A stretch of DNA of 64,000 nt from Actinomycetes bacterium (GTDB taxonomy: Bacteria; Actinomycetota; Coriobacteriia; Coriobacteriales; UBA8131), in contig WRGR01000041.1 in the NCBI GenBank assembly GCA_009787085.1, positions 1 to 64,000 on the forward strand. Direction: 5' to 3'. Below are positions 11,274-20,245 of this stretch, piece after piece. A program made the position numbers and the translations under genes. The notes under the pieces are model-generated. The model worked only from the letters and a program-made list of their open reading frames with translations. It had not been told where the DNA came from and made no database searches. Position 1 is the stretch's first letter, and each line of letters begins with the position of its first letter.

Positions 11274-13031
11274 TCATTGCCCGGCCGCCGATGGTGCCGC
11301 CCCTGCGCCCGTCGCCGCCGCTGCCCCTGCGCCCGTCGCCGCCGCTGCCCCTGCGCCCGTCGCCGCCACTGCCGCTGCGGAGCCCAACGCCAGCACCGCG
11401 CCCTTGTCTGCCGAGAGCACGCTTTGCTGGTAGCGCCTCAGATAGCCTTTGAGCGCGGCTTGGGGCTTGAGCGGTGTGCTCTGCCGCCGCCGCTCGATCT
11501 CGCCCTCCCCTACCAACAGCTCGATCGAATAGTTATTGATGTCGATGCTGATCTGGTCACCGTCTTGGATGTAGGCGATCAGGCCGCCGGCAGCGGCCTC
11601 TGGGGAGATATGACCGATGGCCGCGCCCCTAGTAGCTCCGGAGAAGCGCCCGTCAGTGATCAGGGCAACGTCAGCATCCAGCCCCATGCCGGCAATAGCC
11701 GAGGTGGGCGAGAGCATCTCCCGCATACCCGGGCCACCGGCCGGTCCCTCGTAGCGGATCACCACCACGTCGCCTTTCTTGACCTGCTGGCCATAGATAG
11801 CCTGAATCGCCTCTTCCTCGCCATCGAAGACCCGGGCGCTACCGGTGAAGCACATCATCTCTGGCTTCACAGCGGAGCGTTTGACCACCGCGCCGCAGGG
11901 GGCGAGATTGCCAAAGAGCACGGCCAAGCCGCCAGAGGCCGCATAGGGGCCAGCACAGCTCCTGATGACCTCAGCATCAAGGATCGTCATGCCTTGAACA
12001 GCCTCACCAATGCTCTGACCACTGACCGTGCGGCAGCTGCGGTCAATCAGCCCAGCACTCACCAGCTCGGCAATCACAGCATAAACCCCGCCGGCGGCAT
12101 CCAAGTCTTGAATGTGATGGGCACCGGCAGGTGCCAAGCGACAGAGGTTCGGGGTCTTCTCGCTGATCTCGTTGACCGTCTTCATCTCGATGGCCATACC
12201 GCACTCGTTGGCAATGGCGATCAGGTGCAGCACGGAGTTGGTGGAGCAGCCCAAGGCCATATCGACAGTCAGGGCGTTGCGGAAGGCCGCCGCGCTAAGT
12301 ATTGCCGATGGCCGCAGGTCGAGCTGCCAAAGCTCCATCACTTGGCGGCCAGTCACCTTGGCCAGCCGGGTGCGTTTGGCAGAGACTGCCGGGATGGTGC
12401 CGTTTCCCGGCAAGGCTAGGCCGATAGCCTCGGTGAGGCAGTTCATGGAGTTGGCCGTGAACATACCGGAACAAGAACCACAGCCCGGGCAGGCGCTGTC
12501 TTCGATGTCTGCCAGGGCAGCCGCATCGATCTGCCCGGAGACACAGGCCGCCGCAGCCTCGAACACCGTGTTCAGGTCACGCGACTTCTCCGAGAGCATT
12601 GGGCCTCCGGAGACAAAAATGCAGGGCAAGTCGAGACGTGCCGCCGCCATCAGCATCCCCGGTACAGTTTTGTCGCAGTTCGGGATGAAGACCAGAGCGT
12701 CGAAAGCATGGGCACGAGCCATGCATTCGACGCTGTCAGCGATCAACTCCCGCGAGCAAAGCGAGTACTTCATACCCTCATGGCCCATGGACAGGCCATC
12801 GCAGACGGCGATGGTGTTGAACTCCATCGGCGTGCCACCGGCCTCCAAAACGCCGTCTTTGACCGCTCGGGCAATCATGTTCAACTGGTAGTGTCCTGGC
12901 ACCACCTCGTTAAAGGAATTGACAATGCCGACCAATGGCTTTTTGATCTGCTCGTCAGTGTAGCCAACAGCCTTCAGCAGCGCCCGTTTCGGCGCATTCT
13001 CCACCCCAGTTTTCATGACATCGCTTTGCAA
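11274..13031 (-). CDS. ilvD: Dihydroxy-acid dehydratase
   Basis: Third common enzyme of isoleucine/valine synthesis; dehydrates dihydroxy acids to 2-keto acids using an Fe-S cluster and Mg. 585 residues. Cluster and active-site motifs: [11 protein letters not shown] near residue 119, [18 protein letters not shown] near residue 187, and a C-terminal [15 protein letters not shown] segment. The start [18 protein letters not shown] is typical. It is the last gene of ilvB-ilvN-ilvC-ilvD, 112 bp after ilvC. Oddity: after the normal end (about residue 550) there is a tail of near-perfect ATGAGAAA repeats, encoded by 24-bp units at about 11293-11370, which the family does not have. Confidence 0.97.
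   Translation of the reverse strand: MQSDVMKTGVENAPKRALLKAVGYTDEQIKKPLVGIVNSFNEVVPGHYQLNMIARAVKDGVLEAGGTPMEFNTIAVCDGLSMGHEGMKYSLCSRELIADSVECMARAHAFDALVFIPNCDKTVPGMLMAAARLDLPCIFVSGGPMLSEKSRDLNTVFEAAAACVSGQIDAAALADIEDSACPGCGSCSGMFTANSMNCLTEAIGLALPGNGTIPAVSAKRTRLAKVTGRQVMELWQLDLRPSAILSAAAFRNALTVDMALGCSTNSVLHLIAIANECGMAIEMKTVNEISEKTPNLCRLAPAGAHHIQDLDAAGGVYAVIAELVSAGLIDRSCRTVSGQSIGEAVQGMTILDAEVIRSCAGPYAASGGLAVLFGNLAPCGAVVKRSAVKPEMMCFTGSARVFDGEEEAIQAIYGQQVKKGDVVVIRYEGPAGGPGMREMLSPTSAIAGMGLDADVALITDGRFSGATRGAAIGHISPEAAAGGLIAYIQDGDQISIDINNYSIELLVGEGEIERRRQSTPLKPQAALKGYLRRYQQSVLSADKGAVLALGSAAAVAATGAGAAAATGAGAAAATGAGAAPSAAGQ
11293..11370. repeat. 24-bp tandem repeats encoding the IlvD tail
   Basis: About three units with core GCCCCTGCGCCCGTCGCCGC in direct order. 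On the minus strand they encode an Ala/Gly/Thr tail of eight-residue repeats beyond the normal end of IlvD. The unit length keeps the frame. Confidence 0.85.
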
Positions 13032-13143
13032 ACCAGTTGCCTCCTAAAAATTGTTCCTGTCTTTCCCAGGCCTCATGTCCATCGGCCAGCAGCGTTTAAG
13101 GATTGCGACCCTGAACCTGTACAGAACTGGCCTTGTGTGCTTT

Positions 13144-14139
13144 TCAGTCCTCGGCCTTCCAGCTCATCTTCTGGCGCAGCTCCCGACCGACCTGGTTCAC
13201 CGGATGATCAGCCTCGATGCGTCGCTTGGCCAGAAACGAGGGGCTGCCAGCCTTGTTCTCCAGTATCCAGCTGCGGGCAAACTCGCCGTTTTGTATCTCT
13301 TTGAGAACTTGTTTCATCTCCTTTTTGGTATCTTCGGTGATGATCCGACTGCCAATTGAGTAATCGCCAAACTCAGCGGTGTCGCTGACCGAGTAGCGCA
13401 TGAAGTCCAAGCCGTCTTGCACCACCAAGTCGATGATCAACTTCATCTCGTGGATGCATTCAAAATAGGCGCTTTCCGGCTGATAGCCGGCCTCCACCAA
13501 AGTCTCAAAGCCTGCCTTCATCAGAGCAGTGACACCGCCGCAAAGCACCGCCTGCTCACCAAAGAGGTCGGTTTCCGTCTCTTCTTTGAAGGTGGTCTGA
13601 AGCACGCCTGCCCTAGCACCGCCAATTCCGGCGGCATAGGCCAAGGCAATGTCACGGGCATTGCCGCTGGCATCCTGATAAACGGCCACCAAGCAGGGTA
13701 CGCCCTTGCCTTCGACAAACTGGCTGCGCACAGTGTGACCAGGACCTTTGGGAGCGATCATAACCACATTCACCGAATCCGGCGGCACGATCTGGTTGAA
13801 ATGGATGTTGAAACCGTGTGCGAAACATAGCGTCATGCCGTCGCGTAGGTTAGGGGCGACACTGCTCTCATACAAAGCTGCCTGCTTCTCATCGTTGACC
13901 AACATCATAACTACGTCGGCCTGTTTGGTGGCCGCATCGGCATTGAGCACCTGAAAGCCATCGGCAGTGGCACGCTCTGCGCTTTTCGAACCCTCGTAAA
14001 GCCCAATGACCACATTCAGACCGCTGTCCCGCAGGTTCTGGGAATGGGCATGTCCCTGGCTGCCGTAACCGATGACCGCGATGGTCTTGTTCTTGAGCAA
14101 GGAGAGGTTACAGTCTTTCTCATAATACATAACTGACAT
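13144..14139 (-). CDS. ilvC: Ketol-acid reductoisomerase
   Basis: Isomerises and reduces acetolactate or acetohydroxybutyrate with NAD(P)H and Mg. 331 residues, class I (short) length. Nucleotide fold [19 protein letters not shown] near residue 22; the catalytic domain has [19 protein letters not shown] with the metal-binding acidic residues near 190 and [10 protein letters not shown] near 250. It follows ilvN by 125 bp in the operon. The cofactor loop after the Rossmann motif ([11 protein letters not shown]) has Ser residues of the kind usually linked to NADPH preference; this is inference. Confidence 0.97.
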   Translation of the reverse strand: MSVMYYEKDCNLSLLKNKTIAVIGYGSQGHAHSQNLRDSGLNVVIGLYEGSKSAERATADGFQVLNADAATKQADVVMMLVNDEKQAALYESSVAPNLRDGMTLCFAHGFNIHFNQIVPPDSVNVVMIAPKGPGHTVRSQFVEGKGVPCLVAVYQDASGNARDIALAYAAGIGGARAGVLQTTFKEETETDLFGEQAVLCGGVTALMKAGFETLVEAGYQPESAYFECIHEMKLIIDLVVQDGLDFMRYSVSDTAEFGDYSIGSRIITEDTKKEMKQVLKEIQNGEFARSWILENKAGSPSFLAKRRIEADHPVNQVGRELRQKMSWKAED

Positions 14140-14264
14140 ACTGGATCACTTCCTTTTCCCAGCACTGCCGTGCAAGCAGTGCTGATTATTCCCAACGTCG
14201 GCTTCTGCGCGGCGTCAGTTTCCTCAATTTGGCCAACTACTTGGCCAACCGTTTACCGAACAGC

Positions 14265-14789
14265 TTAGCCAATCCGAAAAGCGTCATCAACACTCAACAC
14301 GTTGTCAAGACCGTGGCTCAGGGCGATGCTGCCGCTGCGGCAAAGCTCCATGATCCCCAGCGCCTCGGCCTTGCAGATAAACTCGTCGATCTTCTCCGAT
14401 GGCCCAGTGATCTCGGTGGTAATGAATGTCTCGCCGAAATCCATGACCCTGCCGCCGTAAGAGTTGATCAGCGAACTGATCGCAGCCTTACCGTTGCCTT
14501 CGGCTCGCATCTTGATCAGCATCTGCTCGATACCAACCATGTTACCATTCTCCAATAACATCACCAGCTTGACATCGTGCAGCTTCTGCAGTTGTCGTTC
14601 CACCTGCTCTTTCATGTAGTCATCGCCTGTGGAGACAATCGTGATTCTTGAGTACTGAGGGTTCTCCGTGACCCCGACGGCCAAGCTGTCGATGTTGTAG
14701 CCGCGCTTGGCATACAGCCCGGCCACCCGGTTCAAGACACCGGCATGGTTGGCCACGATCAGGCTGACTGTGAACTTCTTATCCATCAT
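14265..14789 (-). CDS. ilvN: Acetolactate synthase small (regulatory) subunit
   Basis: 174 residues. An N-terminal ACT domain begins FTVSLIVANHAGVLNRVAGL, where valine feedback inhibition is sensed, followed by RGYNIDSLAVGVTENP. The C-terminal domain contains GGRVMDFGETFITTEITGP. It partners the large subunit IlvB, whose gene ends 6 bp upstream, so the two are surely co-translated. The full-length small subunit (about 160-175 residues) is the form typical of Gram-positive bacteria. Confidence 0.97.
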   Translation of the reverse strand: MMDKKFTVSLIVANHAGVLNRVAGLYAKRGYNIDSLAVGVTENPQYSRITIVSTGDDYMKEQVERQLQKLHDVKLVMLLENGNMVGIEQMLIKMRAEGNGKAAISSLINSYGGRVMDFGETFITTEITGPSEKIDEFICKAEALGIMELCRSGSIALSHGLDNVLSVDDAFRIG

Positions 14790-14795
14790 CTCACC

Positions 14796-16499
14796 TCAAT
14801 CCACCATGATATCGCTGACAGCACCGCCGGGTGGGATCATCGGCAGCACTTCTTCATTGACATCGATCTTGCAGTCAATCAGATAGGGGGTATCACTCGG
14901 CAGCTTTTGGCTAAGAATCTCCATCAGTTCCTCCAAGCATGCAGCCTGGCTGCCTGCGGCACCAAAAGCCTGAGCCAACAGCGAAAAGTCAGTCTTCCTG
15001 TCCAAGGTGGTCTGCGAGAAACGGCGCTCGTAGAAGCGTCCCTGCCATTGGCGAACCATACCCAAAACCCCATTGTTCAGCAAGACAATGACCAAGGGCA
15101 GCTTTTGGCTGACTGCCGTCGCCATTTCGTTTAAGTTCATGCCGAAGCTGCCGTCACTGGTAAAAAGAACCGTTCGCTTGCAGTTTTTGGCCATGCAACC
15201 ACCGATCGCCGCCCCTAGGCCATAGCCCATAGCACCCAAGCCTCCGGAGGTCAGCAGGGTATGCGGCTTTTCAAAGGGATAACTTTGAGCCACCCACATC
15301 TGATGCTGGCCAACATCGGTAGCCACTACCGTGTCGTCACCCAGCGCCGCATGCACGCTACGGATGATATTTTGCGGAGTGAAGCCGGTGCGGAACGGAA
15401 TTTTCCGCATCTCTTCTTGTTTCAGCTGGTCGATGTGGGCCATCCACTGCTCGTGCGGTAACAGCGGAAGCTTGGCGAGCAGTGCGCTCAGCACTTCCTT
15501 GACGCCGCCACAAAGCCCAATCGTCGCCGCCACGTTCTTGCCGATCTCAGCCAAGTCGATATCGATATGGATGATCTTGCATTTCTTGCGGTACTCGTCG
15601 ATGTTGCCAGTCGCCCGGTCGCTGAAGCGGACGCCGACTGCCACCAGCAAGTCAGCCTCGGACTGGGCGACAGTCGCAGCATAACGCCCGTGCATACCGC
15701 ACATGCCAAGGTTTAGGGGGTAGGAGTGCGGCACTGCGGTCAGACCCATCAGGCTAAGGCCGATGGGTGCCGTCAGGCGGTGGGAGAGCTCCAGTATCTC
15801 GGCTTCAGCATGTGCCGCCAAAACCCCGCCACCGCAGTAGATAAAAGGCCGCTCGCAGCTTTGGATAGCGCTGAGAGCCTCTTCCAGCTCGGCCGGGTCG
15901 AGCGGTTTGGCGGGCGATAGGGCAACTGACTTGGCGGACGGCATGGTGATCTGCCCGACCGCTGAACGCGGCTGCTGCCCCAAGTACTCAGCCATAGCAG
16001 CCTGGATATTCTTCGGGACATCAATCAGCACTGGGCCTTTGCGACCAGCATTAGCAATCCGGAAAGCCTCGCGGATGGTCGGCTCCAAATCCTCTACTTC
16101 CCGAACCAAGAAGCTATGCTTGACCACTGGCTGGGTGATGCCGATAATGTCTACCTCTTGGAAGCTGTCACGGCCAAGCAGGCCGGTGGGAACGTTGCCA
16201 GTGAAGGCGACGACCGGAACAGAGTCCAGATAGGCGTTGGCAATACCGGTTACCAAGTTGGTTGCCCCCGGCCCGCTGGTGGCAAAAACCACACCGGTCT
16301 TGCCCGATGCCCGGGCATAGCCGTCAGCAGCGTGGGCAGCACCCTGTTCGTGGGCACTGAGCACGTGCTGGATACGGTCGGAGCTTTTGTAAAGCTCGTC
16401 GTAAATGTTGAGCACTGATCCACCCGGGTAGCCGAAGATGGTTTCCACTCCCTCACTGATCAAAGTCTCGATTAGGATTTGCGCTCCGTTCATCTGCAT
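14796..16499 (-). CDS. ilvB: Acetolactate synthase large (catalytic) subunit
   Basis: ThDP- and FAD-dependent enzyme that starts branched-chain amino acid synthesis. 567 residues. It shows IFGYPGGSVLNIYDEL near residue 21, HEQGAAHAADGYARASGK with the catalytic Glu near residue 50, and the ThDP signature GDGSFGMNLNEMATA near 450 followed by LLNNGVLGMVRQWQ. The start ATG 16499 has a GGGAGG ribosome binding site. First structural gene of the ilvBNCD operon; it lies about 110 bp downstream of an attenuator hairpin. Confidence 0.98.
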   Translation of the reverse strand: MQMNGAQILIETLISEGVETIFGYPGGSVLNIYDELYKSSDRIQHVLSAHEQGAAHAADGYARASGKTGVVFATSGPGATNLVTGIANAYLDSVPVVAFTGNVPTGLLGRDSFQEVDIIGITQPVVKHSFLVREVEDLEPTIREAFRIANAGRKGPVLIDVPKNIQAAMAEYLGQQPRSAVGQITMPSAKSVALSPAKPLDPAELEEALSAIQSCERPFIYCGGGVLAAHAEAEILELSHRLTAPIGLSLMGLTAVPHSYPLNLGMCGMHGRYAATVAQSEADLLVAVGVRFSDRATGNIDEYRKKCKIIHIDIDLAEIGKNVAATIGLCGGVKEVLSALLAKLPLLPHEQWMAHIDQLKQEEMRKIPFRTGFTPQNIIRSVHAALGDDTVVATDVGQHQMWVAQSYPFEKPHTLLTSGGLGAMGYGLGAAIGGCMAKNCKRTVLFTSDGSFGMNLNEMATAVSQKLPLVIVLLNNGVLGMVRQWQGRFYERRFSQTTLDRKTDFSLLAQAFGAAGSQAACLEELMEILSQKLPSDTPYLIDCKIDVNEEVLPMIPPGGAVSDIMVD

Positions 16500-16609
16500 C
16501 TGTTGGCCTCCCTCATCGTTTTTGCCGCTTTCATCTTGCTGACTCCTTCATCGTCGTTGCCTCCTTCACTGGTTTCATTGCCCTGACGGTTGCCGCCTTC
16601 GGCCAACAC

Positions 16610-16643
16610 AAAAAACAAGCCTCACAGTTTTGGCTGTAAGGCT
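16610..16643 (-). terminator. Attenuator (terminator) hairpin of the ilv operon
   Basis: On the minus strand AGCCTTACAG (16643-16634) pairs with CTGTGAGGCT (16627-16618) around a short loop, followed by a T-rich run at 16616-16610. This is a Rho-independent terminator between the leader peptide and ilvB. Its first arm can instead pair with the leader segment GTAAGGCT at 16708-16701, giving the mutually exclusive antiterminator. Confidence 0.85.
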
Positions 16644-16673
16644 CGTGTGTGTTGAGTTGGTATGAGGTATCGT

Positions 16674-16772
16674 CTAACTTTTTCCAGCACAACCCAAAAC
16701 AGCCTTACCGCCGCCAGCGGTAATGCCTACTACTACGATTGTGCCCAACAAAGAGTGCTGCATCTGACGCAT
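16674..16772 (-). CDS. ilv leader peptide (transcription attenuation)
   Basis: A 32-residue frame, ATG 16772 to TAG 16674, reading HSLLGTIVVVGITAGG in its centre. Two Leu, one Ile, three consecutive Val (GTA, an unusual codon choice in this GC-rich DNA) and a further Ile match the end products of the operon, as in known ilv leaders. Right after the Val run come segment 1 (TTACCGC, 16723-16717) and segment 2 (GCGGTAAGGCT, 16711-16701), which pair with each other. Segment 2 also pairs with the first arm of the attenuator. This is the classical 1:2, 2:3, 3:4 layout. The ribosome binding site is weak. An overlapping frame from ATG 16788 lacks such codons. Confidence 0.8.
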   Translation of the reverse strand: MRQMQHSLLGTIVVVGITAGGGKAVLGCAGKS

Positions 16773-16815
16773 CTGACCAATCTTTCATAACTCCAAAGGA
16801 AAACACTGCCCAAGA

Positions 16816-16844
16816 ACTTTACAGTCAATCAGCCGCCCTGTCAA
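16816..16844 (-). promoter_or_regulatory. ilv operon promoter
   Basis: Minus strand TTGACA (16844-16839), 17-bp spacer, TAAAGT (16821-16816). The expected transcript start near 16809 leaves about 37 nt before the leader peptide ATG, a sensible leader length. Confidence 0.7.
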
Positions 16845-16927
16845 GCGGTAAGACCACCAAGCCGTGCAAAGGCAGAAATTGGGGAGGCCAGCGGTGCAAA
16901 GTGGATGGCTGTGCTCCACAAACTTCC

Positions 16928-17551
16928 CTAACTGTTCTTCAAGGCGATGGTGGCCATCATGTCGGTAACGTTCTCGCAGGAGTCAACGCAACGCTCCATG
17001 CGCAAGAAGACATTGCCCCAGCCCATGATGAAGACCGGTGACTCCACGTAGTTCTTATAGAGGTTACGGACGGATTGGGAGTATATCTGGTCGGCCTCCT
17101 CCTCGAGGTTGTTGACTTCGATGATCATGCTGGAGAGGGTCTTGGACTTCTTGAAGTTCCTGAACTCATCCAGGGCCTTCACCAATGCCGCGGTTGAGCG
17201 TTCGATGATCTTGGCCATGTCGATGGCCGGCGGGTAGACCTCTTGGATGTCATACATATACAACTGCTGTGCCACGTCCTCCACGTAGTCGACGATATCG
17301 TCTAGCCTTTGTGCGGTCTCGGCAATGTCCTCGCGGTCGATCGGGGTCAAGAACTCGGTGGCGATGTGAGTGAATATCTCATGGTTTTGCTTGTCGGCGG
17401 CGTTCTCGATCTCATGCATTGCCTCGACTTGCTGCGGCAGCGTGTTCGGGTCGAAGTCGTTCAAGATCATCGTCAGCATCTGCGCCTCTTGCAAGGCAAA
17501 CTTCCCTTGATTCATCATTGCGTCAAAGTAGTCGAACTTATCCTTGGCCAT
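16928..17551 (-). CDS. DUF47 (PhoU-like) protein, partner of the phosphate transporter
   Basis: 207 residues from ATG 17551, chosen because of its AGGAGG site (about 17560) and the natural start MAKDKFDYFDAMM; a longer in-frame extension overlaps pit. All-helical, acidic protein with PhoU-like repeats: HEIENAADKQNHEIFTHIA and NNLEEEADQIYSQSVRNLY, each containing an ExxxD metal-binding pattern. DUF47 proteins are commonly encoded with Pit permeases and are thought to modulate them. The gene lies 17 bp after pit on the same strand. Confidence 0.92.
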   Translation of the reverse strand: MAKDKFDYFDAMMNQGKFALQEAQMLTMILNDFDPNTLPQQVEAMHEIENAADKQNHEIFTHIATEFLTPIDREDIAETAQRLDDIVDYVEDVAQQLYMYDIQEVYPPAIDMAKIIERSTAALVKALDEFRNFKKSKTLSSMIIEVNNLEEEADQIYSQSVRNLYKNYVESPVFIMGWGNVFLRMERCVDSCENVTDMMATIALKNS

Positions 17552-17568
17552 TGAAAACCTCCTTTTTC

Positions 17569-18594
17569 CTAAACATGGAATACGAACCGGATGACCAGCA
17601 CGAACAATGCACCGAGGGCCATCGAGGCCGGCAGGGTGACAACCCAAGTGATGAGGATGTCCTTGGCCTTGTTCCAGTTAACGGCCGAGAGCCGGTGGGC
17701 ACTGCCAACACCCATTACGGCAGCGCTGATGGCCTGGGTGGTGCTGATCGGAGCATGCAGAGCCGTCATCACCTGGATCACGGTGGCCGACGAGGTTTCG
17801 GCGGCGAAGCCCTTTACCGAATCCAACTTGGTCACGCCATGCCCCATTGTCCGCATGATCCGATAGCCGCCGGCAGAGGTCCCCAAAGCCATGGCCAAAG
17901 CGCAGACCAGCTTAACCCAGAAGGGGATGTGTGCGGCATCACCCAACACGCCACTGGTGAACAGAGCCAGAGTAATGATGCCCATCGTCTTTTGGGCATC
18001 ATTGGTGCCATGGGCGAAGGCCACCGCTGCCGCCGAAACTACCTGCAGACGGGAGAAGACCTTGGATGTCTTACGATGGTCAAAGGAGGCGAACAGCTTA
18101 TAGATCAGCTTCATGACCAGAAAGGCCAGCGCAAAGCCGATAATCGGCGAGGTGAGCATAGGAATCACCACTTTTTGCAACAGGCCATCCCACATAATGC
18201 CGTCAACGCCAACACTCAGGACACCGCTGGCCACAGTGTAGTAGGCAATCGCCGCTCCAATCAAGGCACCGATCAGGGCATGCGACGACGACGAGGGGAT
18301 ACCGCGCCACCAAGTGAATAGATTCCAACAAATCGCGCCGATCAAGGCGGCCAAAATCACATAGTCATCAAGCGGTGCTGCCGGGCTGACCAAGCCCTTG
18401 GAGATAGTTTGAGCAACCCCTTCGCTGACAAAGGCGCCTAGGAAGTTCATGCAAGCAGCCAAGGCAATCGCCCAAGCGATAGGCAGTGCCTTGGTAAAGA
18501 CGGTAGTGGCAATGGAGTTCGCAGTGTCGTGAAAGCCATTGATGAACTCGAATGTCAAAGCGAATATTACCACCAGCACGATAATAGCACTCAA
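17569..18594 (-). CDS. pit: Low-affinity inorganic phosphate transporter, PiT family
   Basis: 341 residues of hydrophobic helices. It has the PiT signature twice: FEFINGFHDTANSIATTV near residue 12 and VAFAHGTNDAQKTMGIITLA near residue 190, the paired halves that form the substrate path. Start is TTG 18594 with AAAGGAG 12 bases upstream. PiT carriers take up metal-phosphate with H+ or Na+. Followed by the DUF47 gene. A promoter-like TTGAAC with TTTATA 18 bp away lies just upstream, and a 13-bp tandem repeat array lies upstream of that. Confidence 0.95.
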   Translation of the reverse strand: MSAIIVLVVIFALTFEFINGFHDTANSIATTVFTKALPIAWAIALAACMNFLGAFVSEGVAQTISKGLVSPAAPLDDYVILAALIGAICWNLFTWWRGIPSSSSHALIGALIGAAIAYYTVASGVLSVGVDGIMWDGLLQKVVIPMLTSPIIGFALAFLVMKLIYKLFASFDHRKTSKVFSRLQVVSAAAVAFAHGTNDAQKTMGIITLALFTSGVLGDAAHIPFWVKLVCALAMALGTSAGGYRIMRTMGHGVTKLDSVKGFAAETSSATVIQVMTALHAPISTTQAISAAVMGVGSAHRLSAVNWNKAKDILITWVVTLPASMALGALFVLVIRFVFHV

Positions 18595-18613
18595 TAAACT
18601 ACTCTCCTTTGAG

Positions 18614-18643
18614 GTATAAAACTTCCTTGCATAGTTTAGTTCA
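18614..18643 (-). promoter_or_regulatory. Candidate pit promoter
   Basis: Minus strand TTGAAC at about 18643, an 18-bp spacer and TTTATA at about 18614-18619. The spacing and -10 element are tolerable rather than ideal. Confidence 0.4.
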
Positions 18644-18690
18644 AATGACTGATATGTACATCAGGAAAACCCAAGAATTTTCTTGCCGGG

Positions 18691-18781
18691 GCCTTCTACC
18701 GGAGCCTTCTGCCGGAGCCTTCTGCCGGGGCCTTCTGCCGGAGCCTTCTGCCGGGGCCTTCTGCCGGGGCCTTCTGCCGGG
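18691..18781. repeat. 13-bp tandem repeat array, seven units
   Basis: Seven units of GCCTTCTGCCGGR (first unit with one change) between the end of the MaoC-like gene and the pit promoter. 13 bp is not a multiple of three and the array lies outside genes. Such arrays usually vary in copy number between strains. Confidence 0.92.
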
Positions 18782-18802
18782 CCCCTCAATCATCACCGTA
18801 CA

Positions 18803-19279
18803 TTAAGCCGTTTGCGGTCGCTTCTCAAAGCAGATATCAGCTCCGCCAGCCATGCAAAAAACCCCGTCTTGGTTGTAGCCTTTGATCTCCATGGCCACCT
18901 CGCCGTTGTAGCCGTTGCGCGAATGGACAGCGATCACGCTCACCGTACCTTGCAGGCTGTCGCCCGGACGAGTCGGCAAGAACCACTCCATGCGGTTGCG
19001 CAAGCCAGCGATCAGCCCCGAGTCCAAGGCACCGCTGGTTCTGAAGAACTCCGTCCAAAAAAGCATAAAGCTCATCGGCCCAGAAGCAATCAGCCCGCCG
19101 AAGCGCGATGTGCGGGCATATTCCTCGTCAACATGAATCGGCAGTGGGTCATAGCGCGAGGCAAAATCGATGATCTGTTCCCGGCTGATCTGAAAAGGGG
19201 CGATCTGCCAAGTCTGACCAACATAAAAATCCTCAAAATACACGTCTTCTCCTGCTCTCCTAGTTACCTTGGGAAACAC
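18803..19279 (-). CDS. MaoC-like acyl dehydratase (hotdog fold)
   Basis: 158 residues. The MaoC/R-hydratase pattern is visible: VYFEDFYVGQTWQIAPFQIS at the start, then ISREQIIDFASRYDPLPIHV with the Asp/His catalytic pair, then RFGGLIASGPMSFMLFWTEF. Members hydrate trans-enoyl-CoA or have related thioester substrates. It stands alone between the ECF transporter genes and pit, with no fatty-acid or PHA genes nearby, so the substrate is unknown. A start at the Val of VYFEDF is possible, but the ATG at 19279 is kept. Confidence 0.85.
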   Translation of the reverse strand: MFPKVTRRAGEDVYFEDFYVGQTWQIAPFQISREQIIDFASRYDPLPIHVDEEYARTSRFGGLIASGPMSFMLFWTEFFRTSGALDSGLIAGLRNRMEWFLPTRPGDSLQGTVSVIAVHSRNGYNGEVAMEIKGYNQDGVFCMAGGADICFEKRPQTA

Positions 19280-19407
19280 CGGTCAATGCAACTCAGCCGG
19301 GCTGCGGGCCAACATGACCCACTTTTAGCAAGCCAGCATGACCCGTCGTTACCCATATCAGCAGCCCGAAAGGTTATGCGGCAAGCCCGTGTTGGCCAAA
19401 CCTGCGG

Positions 19408-19430
19408 GCATTGATCGGGGGCTCCCTTAT
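19408..19430 (-). repeat. Partial solo repeat over the stop of the ECF S-component gene
   Basis: Minus strand ATAAGGGAGCCCCCGATCAA followed by TGC. The TAA that ends the upstream S-component gene (19429-19427) is part of the repeat. The right third of the usual element is not conserved. Confidence 0.6.
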
Positions 19431-20245
19431 CTTACCATCTCGTTTGGGGCACGGGAAATACCCTCACTACCAATACCGTACTTCTGCTTGATGCGATCCA
19501 ACTGCTTCATCCATGGCCGATAAGTCAGCCAGAGGAAGGCCGCTGTGGATAAAATATGAACGACATTGAACGCAAACCCGCCGCTGTATACCGCTAGGAT
19601 GGTAGGCAGGGTCGAGGCGTTGAAAAAGGCGAATACTGAGTAGGTGTCCAGCACCAGCCCATAGAACTCGGCGGCGATGCCGCCGAAGATACAGACCTGC
19701 CAGCGCTGGCGAAACCAGCTGGTGGTGGCCAGAGCACCAGCCGCATAGCCCATCATGCCCCAGACATACATCTGCCAAGGCGTCCAAGGGCCTTGACCCA
19801 TGAAGAGGTTGCTGACCAGGGCGGCCAAAGCACCGGTCATAAAGCCGCTACGGCGACCGAAGCCGATGCCAGTGATGATAACTATCGCACTGACCGGCTG
19901 GAAGTTGGGGAAGGGGGTGAGGAAGATGCGCAAGGCAACAGCGATGGCCACCATCACCACGATGGGCATAATGTCACGCGGCTTGACCTGCAGTCCCTCA
20001 AACCGCAGCATGAAGAAGGCCAGCGCCATCAGCACAATCAGTGCCGAAAGCAGACCGGTTTGCCTGACCCGAAACAGTGCACAGCAGGCCAAGGCGACCA
20101 ATACGGAGATCAATAACAGCGGCTCCAGTACGTTCAGCAGTCGGCTGCCTAGCGGCTTCGGCAATCGGCAAGCCTTTGGCGGTCTGCCAGGCTTCGGCTG
20201 TCGATAAGCCTTTGGCGTTCGGTCAGCTGACATGGGGGTAGACAT
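19427..20245 (-). CDS. ECF transporter substrate-binding (S) component, probably for a corrinoid
   Basis: 272 residues from ATG 20245, or 268 from ATG 20233, whose codons overlap the end of the ATPase gene. After a 35-residue Pro/Lys-rich N-terminus with an internal repeat (PKAYRQPKPG, PKACRLPKPLG) there are about six to seven hydrophobic helices, including TLPTILAVYSGGFAFNVVHI. The pattern FPNFQPVSAIVIITGIGFG followed by GRRSGFMTGALAALVSNLF is typical of S components. It is last in a DUF4430-EcfT-EcfA-S operon preceded by a cobalamin riboswitch, so cobalamin or a precursor is the likely substrate; the specificity is inferred from context only. Confidence 0.85.
   Translation of the reverse strand: MSTPMSADRTPKAYRQPKPGRPPKACRLPKPLGSRLLNVLEPLLLISVLVALACCALFRVRQTGLLSALIVLMALAFFMLRFEGLQVKPRDIMPIVVMVAIAVALRIFLTPFPNFQPVSAIVIITGIGFGRRSGFMTGALAALVSNLFMGQGPWTPWQMYVWGMMGYAAGALATTSWFRQRWQVCIFGGIAAEFYGLVLDTYSVFAFFNASTLPTILAVYSGGFAFNVVHILSTAAFLWLTYRPWMKQLDRIKQKYGIGSEGISRAPNEMVR

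Noticed and set aside
11151-12419. A 422-codon plus-strand open frame
   Set aside because: It lies antisense to the ilvD coding region and gives no recognisable protein; typical of GC-rich DNA.
16690-16788. Alternative ilv leader frame from ATG 16788
   Set aside because: It has a GGAG just upstream but with only two bases of spacing, and it lacks the run of Leu/Ile/Val codons expected of such a leader.
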